In this document: positions 10,718-21,200 of the stretch, one piece after another
Layout of the letters: every line of letters starts with the position of its first letter
Numbering within the stretch: position 1 is the stretch's first letter
Assembly (NCBI RefSeq): GCF_018069925.1
Contig: NZ_JAGPXB010000010.1
Coordinates: 56,154 to 120,153, forward strand
DNA from: Flavobacterium erciyesense
Lineage (GTDB): Bacteria; Bacteroidota; Bacteroidia; Flavobacteriales; Flavobacteriaceae
DNA: 64,000 nucleotides
Direction of reading: 5' to 3'
Made by a program: the position numbers and the translations under genes
Notes under the pieces: model-generated
What the model was told of the DNA's origin: nothing
The model's database searches: none
Seen by the model: only the letters and a program-made list of their open reading frames with translations

Positions 10718-11335
10718 ATGAAACTATTTATAACAGGAATTGGAACCGATGTTGGTAAAACTGTTGCATCGGCTATTATTACAGAGGCTCTCGAAGCTGA
10801 TTACTGGAAACCGATACAGGCGGGTGATTTAAAACATTCTGACAGTCACAAAATCAAATTACTTTTATCAAACAGTACAACGGTAATTCATCCTAATGCC
10901 TATGCATTGCATACGCCTGCAAGTCCGCATTATGCTGCCGAGTTAGATAAAATTATAATTGACTTAAATAAAATAACTGAACCAGAAACCAAAAATCATT
11001 TGGTAGTTGAAGGTGCTGGCGGGATTTTGGTTCCATTAAATGATACGGATTGCGTCGTAGATTTGATTCAACCCGATTATAAAGTGATAGTAGTTTCACG
11101 CCATTATTTAGGCAGTATCAATCATACTTTGATGACTATCGAATGTTTGAAAAATAGAAATCTATCGGTTGCTGGTATTGTTTTTAGTGGCAACGAAAAC
11201 AAAGCTACCGAATCGATAATTTTAAACAAGACAGGAATTAAATTTATTGGCCGCATTGATCAAGAACCTTATTTTGATGCCAATGCCATAAAAGAATACG
11301 CTGATTTATTTCGTGACAAACTTTTGAGTTTATAA
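10718..11335 (+). CDS. bioD: Dethiobiotin synthetase
   Basis: A 205-residue ATP-dependent carboxylase that closes the ureido ring of dethiobiotin. The P-loop is GIGTDVGKT at residues 7-15, and VVEGAGGILVPL is the conserved family segment. I chose the ATG at 10718 rather than an in-frame TTG at 10694, because the P-loop of BioD normally lies within the first 15 residues. It begins 47 bases after bioF and ends 3 bases before bioA. Confidence 0.93.
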   Translation: MKLFITGIGTDVGKTVASAIITEALEADYWKPIQAGDLKHSDSHKIKLLLSNSTTVIHPNAYALHTPASPHYAAELDKIIIDLNKITEPETKNHLVVEGAGGILVPLNDTDCVVDLIQPDYKVIVVSRHYLGSINHTLMTIECLKNRNLSVAGIVFSGNENKATESIILNKTGIKFIGRIDQEPYFDANAIKEYADLFRDKLLSL

Positions 11336-11338
11336 ATT

Positions 11339-12643
11339 ATGAGTACTATAAAAAATGTTGCTTTGGAAACGGCCACTCTTGTAGAAAGAGATCAAAAGTA
11401 TTTGTGGCATCCGTACACCCAACATAAAACAGCTGCTTTGCCCATTGCTATTGCAAAAGGTGAAGGTGCTTTACTTTGGGATGAGAATGGTAAAGAGTAT
11501 ATTGATGCCATTGCATCGTGGTGGGTAAATCCTTACGGGCACTCCAATCGGTTTATAGCTGATGCGATTTACAAACAATTAACCACGTTAGAACATGTAC
11601 TTTTTGGAGGTTTTACACACGAGCCCGCGGTTCTTGTTGCTGAAAAGTTAATGGAGATTTTACCAAAAAATCAACAAAAAATATTTTTTTCAGATAACGG
11701 TTCAACTGCCGTTGAAGTAGCAATCAAGGTTGCGTTACAGTATTTTTTCAACAAAGGCGAAAAACGAACGACTATTATTGCTTTTGAAAATGCTTTTCAT
11801 GGTGATACTTTTGGCGCTATGGCAGCCAGCGGAATCTCGTTTTTTGTCGAAGCCTTTGAAGGAATGTTTATTGATGTCGTGCGTATTCCTGTTCCTGTAA
11901 AAGGGCACGAGCAAGAGAGTTATGATGCTTTACAAAATGTCATTAATACTAAAAATTGTGCAGCTTTTATATTTGAACCTTTGGTTTTAGGAGCCGCAGG
12001 TATGGTGATGTATGAGCCTAAATCACTTGAAGTACTGATGCAAATTTGCAAGGAAAATCAAGTCTTCAACATTGCTGATGAAGTAATGACGGGTTTTGGT
12101 AAAACGGGACGCAATTTTGCTACTGATTACGTGACTAATAAACCTGATATGATGTGCTTGTCGAAAGCATTAACAGGAGGCACGATTCCGATGGCGATTA
12201 CCACTTTTACGCAAGATTTGTACGATGCCTTTTATGATGATGATATCAATAAAGCTTTATTCCACGGTCATACTTTTACAGCTAACCCTACAGGATGCGC
12301 TGCGGCCTTGGCGAGTTTGACTTTGTTGCAAACGGATGAAATGCAAAGTAATATTGTTAGGATTCATGACAATCATAAGGTTTTTGAGAAGCGTATCAAA
12401 AACCATCCAAAAATAGTTACCACCCGTATCTTGGGAACTATTATTGCACTCGAAGTTGTTACCGATGGTGCGGCAAGTTACTACGGAAGTTTGCGCAACA
12501 AGTTGTACGATTTTTTTATTGCCAATGGCGTTGTTTTACGACCTGTAGGAAACATTGTTTATGTATTGCCGCCGTACGTAATTAGCGATGAGCAGTTACA
12601 AAAAGTATATCAAGTGATCGAAAATGCTTTAGAAATAGTTTAA
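11339..12643 (+). CDS. bioA: Adenosylmethionine-8-amino-7-oxononanoate aminotransferase
   Basis: A 434-residue class III aminotransferase converting KAPA to DAPA with S-adenosylmethionine as amino donor. HPYTQ at 24-28 and the WWVNPYGH segment near 61-68 are typical of BioA. The PLP site has DEV at 247-249 and Lys276 in CLSKALTGG. It starts 3 bases after bioD, so the genes are one transcription unit. Confidence 0.95.
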   Translation: MSTIKNVALETATLVERDQKYLWHPYTQHKTAALPIAIAKGEGALLWDENGKEYIDAIASWWVNPYGHSNRFIADAIYKQLTTLEHVLFGGFTHEPAVLVAEKLMEILPKNQQKIFFSDNGSTAVEVAIKVALQYFFNKGEKRTTIIAFENAFHGDTFGAMAASGISFFVEAFEGMFIDVVRIPVPVKGHEQESYDALQNVINTKNCAAFIFEPLVLGAAGMVMYEPKSLEVLMQICKENQVFNIADEVMTGFGKTGRNFATDYVTNKPDMMCLSKALTGGTIPMAITTFTQDLYDAFYDDDINKALFHGHTFTANPTGCAAALASLTLLQTDEMQSNIVRIHDNHKVFEKRIKNHPKIVTTRILGTIIALEVVTDGAASYYGSLRNKLYDFFIANGVVLRPVGNIVYVLPPYVISDEQLQKVYQVIENALEIV

Positions 12644-12749
12644 ATTTGCAGAAAATTTGCAAAGTACTTGAAGGTGCTCTGAAGTAGTTTTAAAAGCGAA
12701 TTACTAGAGCATTTTCAGTTTTTTAGCATTCCTTAAATCAAAAATAATC

Positions 12750-13913
12750 TTGTCGAAAATTATCTCCATCACTTCAATAGCCTCAATTTCGCCTCTAGGC
12801 AGCAACGCTCAGTCGGTGTGGGAAATGTACTTGCAAGACAAACACTGTTTTACACAGCAATCGTATGATCAGGCGCCAACATTTGTAGCTTCTTTAAAGG
12901 ATGAAGAAGTGTCTTTGGTTGAAGCATTGCGTAAAGAAGATTCGAAATACAAATTTCTCGACAAGTCTGTTTTGTATGCGATGATTGCTGCTCGTAACGC
13001 TGTTGCAAAAGCGGGTTGGGATAAGTCAGAAGTGTTCGGGATCAATTTAGGTTCTTCACGCGGAGCGACAGAATTATTCGAAAAACATCATTTGGATTAT
13101 ATTCAATCTGGTAAAGCGCAAACTTTGGCTTCGCCGACTACTACTTTAGGAAATATTGCCTCTTGGGTAGCGCATGATTTACAAAGTTCGGGTCCTGAAA
13201 TTTCACATTCTATAACTTGTTCGACAGCGCTGCATGCAGTTTTAAATGGCTACGTATGGCTACAATCTGGAATGATTGATAAGTTTTTGGTGGGTGGTAG
13301 CGAGGCGCCTTTAACTGATTTTACGATTGCTCAAATGCGCGCTTTAAAAATTTATTCTCAAACAGAAGCTGATGTTCAATTATGGCCCAATCGTGCTTTG
13401 GATTTCGAGAAGAAGAAAAACACTATGGTGCTTGGCGAAGGGGCCGCAGTTTGTTGTCTTGAAGCGGGAAAAGCACCAAATGCATTGGCCTACATTGAAG
13501 GAATTGGTTATGCTACTGAGTTACTTGAACATAATATTTCAATATCAGCAGAGGCAATTTGTTTTCAAAAATCAATGAAAATGGCTTTGCAAAATACGGA
13601 ACTGACTGATGTAGATGTAATCGTAATGCATGCTCCCGGAACCATAAAAGGCGATTTGACAGAATACAAAGCCATTCAGAAACTTTTTGGTACTAATTTA
13701 CCGCTGTTAACTACCAATAAATGGAAGATAGGCCACACTTTCGGTGCTTCTGGAATTTTGAGTATGGAATTGGCCATCCTGATGATGCAGCACAATACGT
13801 TTATCGGCGTACCTTTTGCGGAAGCGCAGCAGTCCAATAAACCAATTCGAAAAGTGTTGGTAAACGCAGTTGGTTTTGGTGGTAATGCGGTGAGCGTATT
13901 ATTGAGCCTCTAA
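12750..13913 (+). CDS. Beta-ketoacyl synthase in the biotin operon
   Basis: A 387-residue condensing enzyme of the thiolase fold. The catalytic triad looks intact: Cys157 in SITCSTALHAV, His294 in MHAPGTIKGD, and His329 with Lys324 in NKWKIGHTFGASG. The contexts depart from FabF/FabB (normally DTACSSS and HGTGTPLGD), so it is probably a specialised condensing enzyme rather than the housekeeping FabF. A TTG start is needed, since the first ATG lies 73 bases inside the conserved N-terminal strand. It follows bioA by 106 bases on the same strand and overlaps the 3' end of recX. A role in making the pimeloyl chain is an inference. Confidence 0.83.
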   Translation: MSKIISITSIASISPLGSNAQSVWEMYLQDKHCFTQQSYDQAPTFVASLKDEEVSLVEALRKEDSKYKFLDKSVLYAMIAARNAVAKAGWDKSEVFGINLGSSRGATELFEKHHLDYIQSGKAQTLASPTTTLGNIASWVAHDLQSSGPEISHSITCSTALHAVLNGYVWLQSGMIDKFLVGGSEAPLTDFTIAQMRALKIYSQTEADVQLWPNRALDFEKKKNTMVLGEGAAVCCLEAGKAPNALAYIEGIGYATELLEHNISISAEAICFQKSMKMALQNTELTDVDVIVMHAPGTIKGDLTEYKAIQKLFGTNLPLLTTNKWKIGHTFGASGILSMELAILMMQHNTFIGVPFAEAQQSNKPIRKVLVNAVGFGGNAVSVLLSL

Positions 13914-14369
13914 ATCTTTTACTTTTTCGTAAACCAATTGGCTCTCAAATCCTTTACGGAGTAAATAGTCACAAAACTTTTTTCTTTTTTTGAGGGTGTT
14001 TCTTTCGGTACTGTTTTCCCAAACTCGGTCAGCAGTTTTATGGAAAGTCTCTAAATATTCATCAGTTGTAATTTCTTGTAGTGCTTTTGTAATCAGTCGT
14101 TGATTGATATTTCGGAACTTGAGTTCATTTGTAATTCGGATTTTTCCCCAAGATTTAATTCTGTGTTTTCCTCGTGCAAAACTACAAGCAAAACGCTCTT
14201 CGTTTAAAAATTTTTCTTGAATTAAGTGGGCGATAATTTTGTCTATCTCATCATTTGACATTTTCATACTGCGCAGTTTACTCATCATTTCGTCGTGGCA
14301 ACGGTCTTGGTAAGCGCAGTAATGCTCTGCTTTTTTGATGGCTTCTTTTATCGAATAGATTTCTTTCAA
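13899..14369 (-). CDS. recX: Regulatory protein RecX
   Basis: A 156-residue, mostly helical protein of the RecX family, which binds RecA filaments and modulates recombination and SOS induction. The pattern of three-helix repeats is visible: LRSMKMSNDEIDKIIAHLIQ, then FLNEERFACSFARGKHRIKSWG, and IRITNELKFRNINQRLITKAL, the last two being hallmark segments. It meets the ketoacyl synthase gene tail to tail with a 15-base overlap. recA is not in the window. Confidence 0.9.
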   Translation of the reverse strand: MKEIYSIKEAIKKAEHYCAYQDRCHDEMMSKLRSMKMSNDEIDKIIAHLIQEKFLNEERFACSFARGKHRIKSWGKIRITNELKFRNINQRLITKALQEITTDEYLETFHKTADRVWENSTERNTLKKRKKFCDYLLRKGFESQLVYEKVKDLEAQ

Positions 14370-14537
14370 AGGAATTAGACGTTGGATTAGTTAGAGACAA
14401 AAATAATTTATTTTTTCGTTATCGCTTTAGTTTACGCAAGAACCAATATTTAAATAATTACGTATATAAAGTAGTTTATTATTCGAATAATAAAAATCTT
14501 ATAAAAAAACATAACTCTCTACATGTTAAACGTGTAT

Positions 14538-14567
14538 TTTATCGATTAATTTTGCGCTTTATCGATT
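14538..14567 (+). promoter_or_regulatory. Paired TTTATCGATT repeats around a -7-like box
   Basis: TTTATCGATT occurs at 14538-14547 and 14558-14567, a direct repeat with a 20-base period (two helical turns). A TAATTTTG box sits at 14547-14554 between them. It lies about 100 bases upstream of the T9SS protein gene. A regulator binding site is an inference. Confidence 0.35.
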
Positions 14568-14664
14568 TTTTTAGGATTGATTTTAATAGGAGACTTAACT
14601 TGTGGCATATTTAAAGCAGTTTTATTTCGCTGAAAACCAATTAAATATTTAAATAAGAAATGAT

Positions 14665-17600
14665 ATGATTAAGAAATACTTTAACACAACTACATGCTAT
14701 TTTTTAGCCCTTTTTCTTTTCTTCTCATTATTTTCTTTTGGACAAACTACGCAAACATATACCAATTCAGGAACTTTTACAGTTCCTTGTGGTGTAACTT
14801 CTATTACGGTACAAGTATGGGGAGCTGGGGGAGGAGGAGATAGAAATTTTCGTCAAGCAGGAGGAGGTGGAGCTTTTGCCCAAAGTACTCTGAATGTTAG
14901 CGAAGGAAATTCGTTTGCTGTTACAATTGGTCAAGGCGGTGCAGCAGGCGCTAACGGTGGTGACTCAAGCTTTGGTACATTGGTTATTGCCAGAGGAGGT
15001 AATAGTGGAAACGGCGGTACCAACGCAGGCCGAGGAGGACAAGGATCTTTGAGTGTGGGTGATATCACTTTTAGTGGTGGTAATGGAGGCTCGAGTGCTA
15101 ATAATGGAGGCGCTGGTGGAGGCGCTTCAGCAGGAAGTACGAATAATGGAGCTAATGGAAATAATAATAGTACTGGTACAGGCGTCGGCGGCGGTGTAGG
15201 AACAAATGGAGGTGGTAGTGGCGGTAATGGTGGCGGTACAGGTGACAACGGCGGAACAGGAACTGCTCCAGGTGGTGGTGGTGGAGAGCGAGGTAGAGAT
15301 GGTGGCTCTAGTGGAGGAGGAGGTAATGGTCGAGTTATAATTATTTATACCTCTGCTAGTTCAGCCTATTGTACTCCAAGTTTTAATAATGGTGTTGAGC
15401 CTATTACAAATGTAACTTTTGCAGGAATAAATAATACTACTTCAAACGCATTAGGAGGCCCTAGTCTAGAAGTATTTTGTAATACAGGTTCTGTTGTTCA
15501 GGGCTCAGCAATCAATGCTATTTCTGTGAAAGGAAATACAGCTGGAAATTATACAGATTTTTATAAAGTTTATATCGACTGGGATCAAAATGGTGTTTTT
15601 GGAAACAATACCAATGAAATAACAAACTTAGGTACCATCACAAACTCTACAGGAATAGATGCTACAATACTAACAGGAAACATAACTGTTCCTGCAACAG
15701 CTGTTATCGGCACGACAAGGATGCGGGTCATAAAAGTTTTCAATAACAATGCCAGTGATCCTTGTTTCTCAGGTCTTTTCTATGGTCAGGCTGAAGATTA
15801 TAACGTAACAGTAATTGCGCCTTGTCCTGTTTACGCTCTAACCAGCGTTGCAGCCGTCTCCACAGCATGTACAACAAATAAAACTTCGTTGGTAACACTG
15901 AGTGGCACAGCAGCAAGTTTACCTATTGGTTCTTATACGGTTACATATAGTTTAAGTATTAATGGAAATTCTCCTAGCTATACCGCTCCAATGACTGTAA
16001 CTACAGCAGGCAATGGACAATTTACAGCTGATCTTGGGATAATGGTAGCTAATAACGCTACAACCATAAGGATAAATAGTTTAGCCTCAGGTTCTTGTAA
16101 TGGGACTCTAATTGCTAATAACATTTCAAATACTGTAGAAATGTATGAGCCAATAACGCTGACTTTAGGTACAGTTACCCCACCTACTTGTGCAGTTCCA
16201 ACAGGAAGTGTGGTTTTGGCTGGGTTGCCTTCTTCTGGACCATTGACAATAACTCCAAATCCCGTAACTCCGGGCATAACAGTAACACGATCAGGTGCTA
16301 CAGCAACTATCTCTGGATTAGCGCAGGGAAACAGTTATACCTTCACTGTTTCTGGTGGTCCATGCTCTCCTGTGATAAGTGCAAGTGTGCCTATAACAAG
16401 TTTAGAAACTACTACTTACAACGGCACAACTTGGTCTTCGGGTTTTGGTATCAATAAAATAGGTACAATTACTGCGGGTAATGCGTCACCTATTTCACTA
16501 AATACAGATACAGAACTTTGTTCATGTACCATAAGTCCTAATACTAATGTGATCGTTAATCCGGGGGTTACCTTAAAACTACAAAATGAATTAAATGTAA
16601 GTACCTCAGGATCGGTAACATTTAGTAACAATGCTAGTTTGGTGCAAGTTAATGATGCTGCTGTTAATAGTGGTGTTATCAACTATAAAAGACAAACTAC
16701 GGTTGTTCGTAGAGCATCGGATTATACCTACTGGTCAAGTCCAGTAGCGGCACAAAATTTATTGGCTCTGTCACCAAATACAAATTTGGCTAGGTTTTGG
16801 TCTTTTATACCAGGAGCTACATGGTATGTAGAACCATCGCCATCAACAACAACAATGGACATTGGTAAAGGGTATATCATTAGAGCTCCAGAAACAAACT
16901 ACCCTGCTTATCCAATTTTTTCTTCCGTTTTTGAAGCTACATTTACAGGGGCACCCAATAATGGAGAAAAAACGATAGCAGTTGGAGGACCAAATACCTT
17001 CAATTTGATCGGAAATCCTTATCCATCTGCAATTGATGCTGTTAAATTTTTAAATGTAAATTCAAGCGTATTGGGAGGCACCATTTATTTTTGGACACAT
17101 AATACTGCCATTCGTAATAAAGTTGGAGCTGCAAATGAAGGCTCCGGTGATTTAGTGTTTATTCAAGATGATTACGCCAGTTTTAATCGTACTGGAGGAG
17201 TGGGTACTGCTCCTGCAATTTCTGAACCGGCACCTAAAAGAATTCCAAATGGGTTCATTGCTGCGGGACAATCGTTTTTTACTACTAGCACCGCCACTGC
17301 TGGAACTCTAATTACTTTTAATAATGATATGCGTATTGGGGCTAGTTACTTAAATAACTCTCAGTTTTTTAGAACGAAAGCTTCCGAAAAAAATAACGTA
17401 GCAACGGACAGAAGTAGAATTTGGTTGAACTTAACCAACAAACAAAATGCTTTTAAGCAAACTTTAGTCGGGTACATAGATGGCGCTACCAACGATTTTG
17501 ATACAGCATTTGATGGACTTAGTTTTAATGCTAATGCAATAATTAATTTTTATAGTGTAAATAATGCTGCAAACTATGTGATTCAAGGTCGTGCACTGCC

Positions 17601-18084
17601 ATTTGAACAAAATGATCTCGTGCCATTGGGCTATAGCTCTACGGTTGAGGGGGAGTTTGCAATCAGTATTGATAATTTGGATGGATTATTTACCACTCAA
17701 AATGTATTTTTAGAAGATAAAAACACCAATACAATCCATAATCTAAAAACGTCTCCTTATAGTTTTCAAACGACAATAGGAACTTTTAATGATCGTTTTG
17801 TTTTACGTTACACGGATAAAACTCTTGGTGTAGAAGATGTAATTGCTGATGGCAATAAGGTGTTAGTTACTCTGAAAAATAAGCAATTAAAAGTAACTGC
17901 TGGCAAAGAAGACATCAAGTCGGTTACTATTTATTCCATTTTAGGGAAGCAAATTTACTTCAAAAAAGATATAACTAGTAAGGAGTTAGTTATCGATAAC
18001 CTTCCTTCGAGCGATCAAGTTTTAATTGTAAAAACTGTTCTTGAAGACGGCACATTACATACTACAAAAACAATTTTTAAGTAA
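14665..18084 (+). CDS. Large glycine-rich T9SS-exported protein with GEVED-like domain
   Basis: A 1139-residue exported protein. A signal peptide (residues 1-26, ending SFGQ) is followed by a beta segment (TFTVPCGVTSITVQVWGAGG) and a glycine/asparagine-rich stretch of about 50-225. A GEVED-type domain follows at about 235-390 (VYIDWDQNGVF, ending FYGQAEDYNV), then an Ig-like region, and a C-terminal module from about 670 beginning YTYWSSPVA. The last roughly 85 residues (LGVEDV to TKTIFK) match what I know as the T9SS type C sorting signal. It is probably surface-attached or secreted, perhaps adhesive. The next gene carries a homologous C-terminal module. Exact function is unknown. Confidence 0.8.
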   Translation: MIKKYFNTTTCYFLALFLFFSLFSFGQTTQTYTNSGTFTVPCGVTSITVQVWGAGGGGDRNFRQAGGGGAFAQSTLNVSEGNSFAVTIGQGGAAGANGGDSSFGTLVIARGGNSGNGGTNAGRGGQGSLSVGDITFSGGNGGSSANNGGAGGGASAGSTNNGANGNNNSTGTGVGGGVGTNGGGSGGNGGGTGDNGGTGTAPGGGGGERGRDGGSSGGGGNGRVIIIYTSASSAYCTPSFNNGVEPITNVTFAGINNTTSNALGGPSLEVFCNTGSVVQGSAINAISVKGNTAGNYTDFYKVYIDWDQNGVFGNNTNEITNLGTITNSTGIDATILTGNITVPATAVIGTTRMRVIKVFNNNASDPCFSGLFYGQAEDYNVTVIAPCPVYALTSVAAVSTACTTNKTSLVTLSGTAASLPIGSYTVTYSLSINGNSPSYTAPMTVTTAGNGQFTADLGIMVANNATTIRINSLASGSCNGTLIANNISNTVEMYEPITLTLGTVTPPTCAVPTGSVVLAGLPSSGPLTITPNPVTPGITVTRSGATATISGLAQGNSYTFTVSGGPCSPVISASVPITSLETTTYNGTTWSSGFGINKIGTITAGNASPISLNTDTELCSCTISPNTNVIVNPGVTLKLQNELNVSTSGSVTFSNNASLVQVNDAAVNSGVINYKRQTTVVRRASDYTYWSSPVAAQNLLALSPNTNLARFWSFIPGATWYVEPSPSTTTMDIGKGYIIRAPETNYPAYPIFSSVFEATFTGAPNNGEKTIAVGGPNTFNLIGNPYPSAIDAVKFLNVNSSVLGGTIYFWTHNTAIRNKVGAANEGSGDLVFIQDDYASFNRTGGVGTAPAISEPAPKRIPNGFIAAGQSFFTTSTATAGTLITFNNDMRIGASYLNNSQFFRTKASEKNNVATDRSRIWLNLTNKQNAFKQTLVGYIDGATNDFDTAFDGLSFNANAIINFYSVNNAANYVIQGRALPFEQNDLVPLGYSSTVEGEFAISIDNLDGLFTTQNVFLEDKNTNTIHNLKTSPYSFQTTIGTFNDRFVLRYTDKTLGVEDVIADGNKVLVTLKNKQLKVTAGKEDIKSVTIYSILGKQIYFKKDITSKELVIDNLPSSDQVLIVKTVLEDGTLHTTKTIFK

Positions 18085-18110
18085 ATAAAATACATTTTGA
18101 TTTTTATAAA

Positions 18111-18138
18111 AGCCCATTCTATTTTGAATGGGCTTTTT
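18111..18138 (+). terminator. Intrinsic terminator after the glycine-rich T9SS gene
   Basis: AGCCCATTC and GAATGGGCT form a perfect 9-bp stem around a 6-base loop, followed by a run of T. Confidence 0.88.
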
Positions 18139-18280
18139 CAGTTTACAAAAGCAAGTAATTTTTTGTAAATATCACTAAATGTGGGTATTGTGTAAAAATT
18201 TCAATGTGATTAATTTTATATTGTATTGATTTGTATAGCAGATTAATACATGTTTTTTGTAAAATTAGAATGCTAATACT

Positions 18281-21200
18281 TTGAAAAAAATTCTACTTTT
18301 CTGTTTTATTTTAATTGCTTCACTATTTTTTAATGTGAGTTTTGCGCAGCAAGGAATTTCTGACCCTACATTTAATACCTATGATGATGGTTTGCTAGGT
18401 GATGGGTTCGATGGTACAGTTAGAACAACCGTTTTGCAGCCGGATGGTATGATGTTAGTTGGCGGAGATTTTTTAAATTTCAACGGTACATCTACACCGC
18501 AAATTTGTCGCTTATTACCTGATGGCTCTAAGGACCCAACATTCAATACGGGTTTGGGTTTAAATGGAAAAGTCTACAGCATTTTGCTACTGGCTAGTGG
18601 AAAAATTATATTAGGTGGATCATTTACTTCATTCAACGGTTTGCCAGCTAATAGATTAATTCGCCTCAATAGCGATGGAAGTTTAGATGTAACTTTTAAT
18701 ACCACCGTAGCAGCTAGTAGTGGTATTATCTACAATATGGTAGAGCAATCGGATGGCCGAATTATAATTGTAGGGAGTTTTACTAAATACGATGGTGTTA
18801 CAGCCAATAGAGTAGCAAGAATTTTACCCACTGGTGGTTTAGATCTTACTTTTGTTACTGCAGTTGGAGCTAGCTCTTTGGTGGAAGAGGTGCAATTACA
18901 AACGGATGGAAAAATAATACTTGGAGGCTCTTTTATCTCTTATAATGGAACTCCTTGTGGTAGAATTATTCGCTTGAATTCTACAGGAATTGTAGATCCT
19001 TCGTTCGTACAAGGTTCCGGTTTTGATAATTCCATTTCGGCCTTAGCACTTCAAGCAGATGGTAAAATTATTGTTGGCGGCAGTTTTTTAACCTACAATG
19101 CTGGTGCAGCACAAAAAATTATCCGACTTAATGCAGATGGCTCTAATGATTTAAGTTTTCTATCAGGTACAGGCTTTGCCAATGGGGTAGTTGAATCTGT
19201 TCGAGTAAATGCCTCAGGATCTATTTTTGTGGGCGGATCCTTTTCTACCACATACAACGCTGTTGATGTCAATCGGATTGTAATGTTGATGGCAAATGGG
19301 TCTGTAATAAGCGGTTTTGATATCGGTGCAGGTCCCGCTTCAGGATCTATTTACAGCTTCGCTGAGGATAGTTTTGGGAATTTTTATGCTTCTGGTTCTT
19401 TTTCAGTTTTCGATTCGCAAAATCAAGGACGATTGGCTCGATTTGATACTAATGGCGTATTAGACATTGCTTACCTAACGGCAGGTGTAGGATTTGATAA
19501 TTCGGTTTTAGGGCTTATACCGTTAGCAGATGATACTACTATAGTTTTTGGAAGTTTTTCAAAATTCAATGGTTTTCTATGTTCGAAAATCACAAGTTTA
19601 TTGCCTTCAGGCGCCGTAGATCCTTTGTTTAATGTTTTGGGGTCTGGTGCGAATAATACCATTAAAACAGCCGTTGTACAAACTGATCAAAAAATAGTGT
19701 TTGCGGGTGCTTTTACCAGTTACAATGGAGCAGCTTGTGGTAGAATTGTTCGAATACTTGCTGACGGAGCTGTCGATGTAAGTTTTGCTACGGGGTCTGG
19801 ATTTAACAATCAAGTGTATGACGTAGCCTTGCAAGCTGATGGTAAGATTATCGTAGTTGGGAATTTTACTTCATACAATGGCATACCCATAAATAGGGTA
19901 GTTAGGTTATTGAATGATGGCTCTTTAGATCCTACCTTCAATGTTGGTATTGGAGCTGATGCCATTGTGGAAACTGTTGTGCTTCAGTCAGATGGCAAGC
20001 TATTATTGGGTGGTCAGTTTTCTAATTTTAATGGTACTCCACAAGCACGTATTACACGTCTTTTGCCTGATGGCAGCCTAGATTCAAGTTTTGTATCTGG
20101 TTTGGGATTGGATAAAACGGTTTATGCTATCGCTTTTCAATCTGATGGGAAGATAGTCTTAGGAGGTAGCTTTTCTAATTACAATGGGAATGCATCAAAA
20201 AGGATAGTTCGACTACAATCTAACGGTAGTTTTGATAGTAGTTTTAATATGGGATCTGGTTTTAGTACAGGCGATGTGAGGGCAATTGTAGTCCAGCCAG
20301 ACGACAGATTGCTGATAGGTGGTACATTTGCTGGTACCTACAATGGTTTAAGTGTTAAACGTCTCATTAGAACTTTAAGTAACGGCCAGATTGATCCTAC
20401 TTTTTCGGCTGTACTAAATAACACATTGTTTGCAATGGCAATTACCATCAATAATAAATTGATAATTGGAGGTAATTTTAATTCAATTTCGGGAATTACT
20501 AAGCATCGAGTTGCACGTTTAAAGTTATGCACTAATAGCTCAACATGGGATGGCATTTCATGGTCAAATGGCTCGCCATCTTCAGAAAAAACGTTATTAA
20601 TTAATGCTAATTATACAATTGCAAATACAATTAATGCTTGCTCTTGCAACATCAATTCTTTTTCGCAAGTGACTGTAGCTTCATCAGCAGCCCTAAATTT
20701 GATGTTTGACTATTCTGGTGCAGGTACTTTAATTTTAGAAAATTCGGGTGTGCTTTTTCAAGAGGAAAATCATGTGGTGAATTCTGGGCAAATGAAAATG
20801 CACAGAAAGACCACTCCACTTGTAAAATCAGATTACACGTATTGGTCGTCGCCCGTAGCTAGTCATGTATTGGCTGATGTATCGCCAAATGCTCCGCAAG
20901 ACCGACTTTTTTCATACAATTCCGTGCTAAATAAGTGGGTTGGCGAACTACCTACTGCAGTCATGACGGTAGGGAAAGGGTATATCATTCGGAGTCCATC
21001 AAATTTTTCAGAAACTGTTCCAGCAGTTTACGAAGCAGTTTTTACAGGTGTACCCAATAATGGGCAATATAATGTTGCAATTGTTGGTGCTAGTACCTTC
21101 AACCTGATTGGTAATCCTTATCCATCAACTTTAAATGCCGACTTATTTTTAGATCGAAACAAAACTATTATTGGAGGTACAATGTATTTTTGGACACACA

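Noticed and set aside
13899..13913. Frame error where the ketoacyl synthase and recX genes overlap
   Set aside because: The 15-base overlap is a simple tail-to-tail overlap; both proteins have normal lengths and endings.
14931..15248. Proline-rich 105-codon frame on the minus strand
   Set aside because: It is the complement of glycine codons in the glycine-rich part of the T9SS gene at 14665; no independent start or family.
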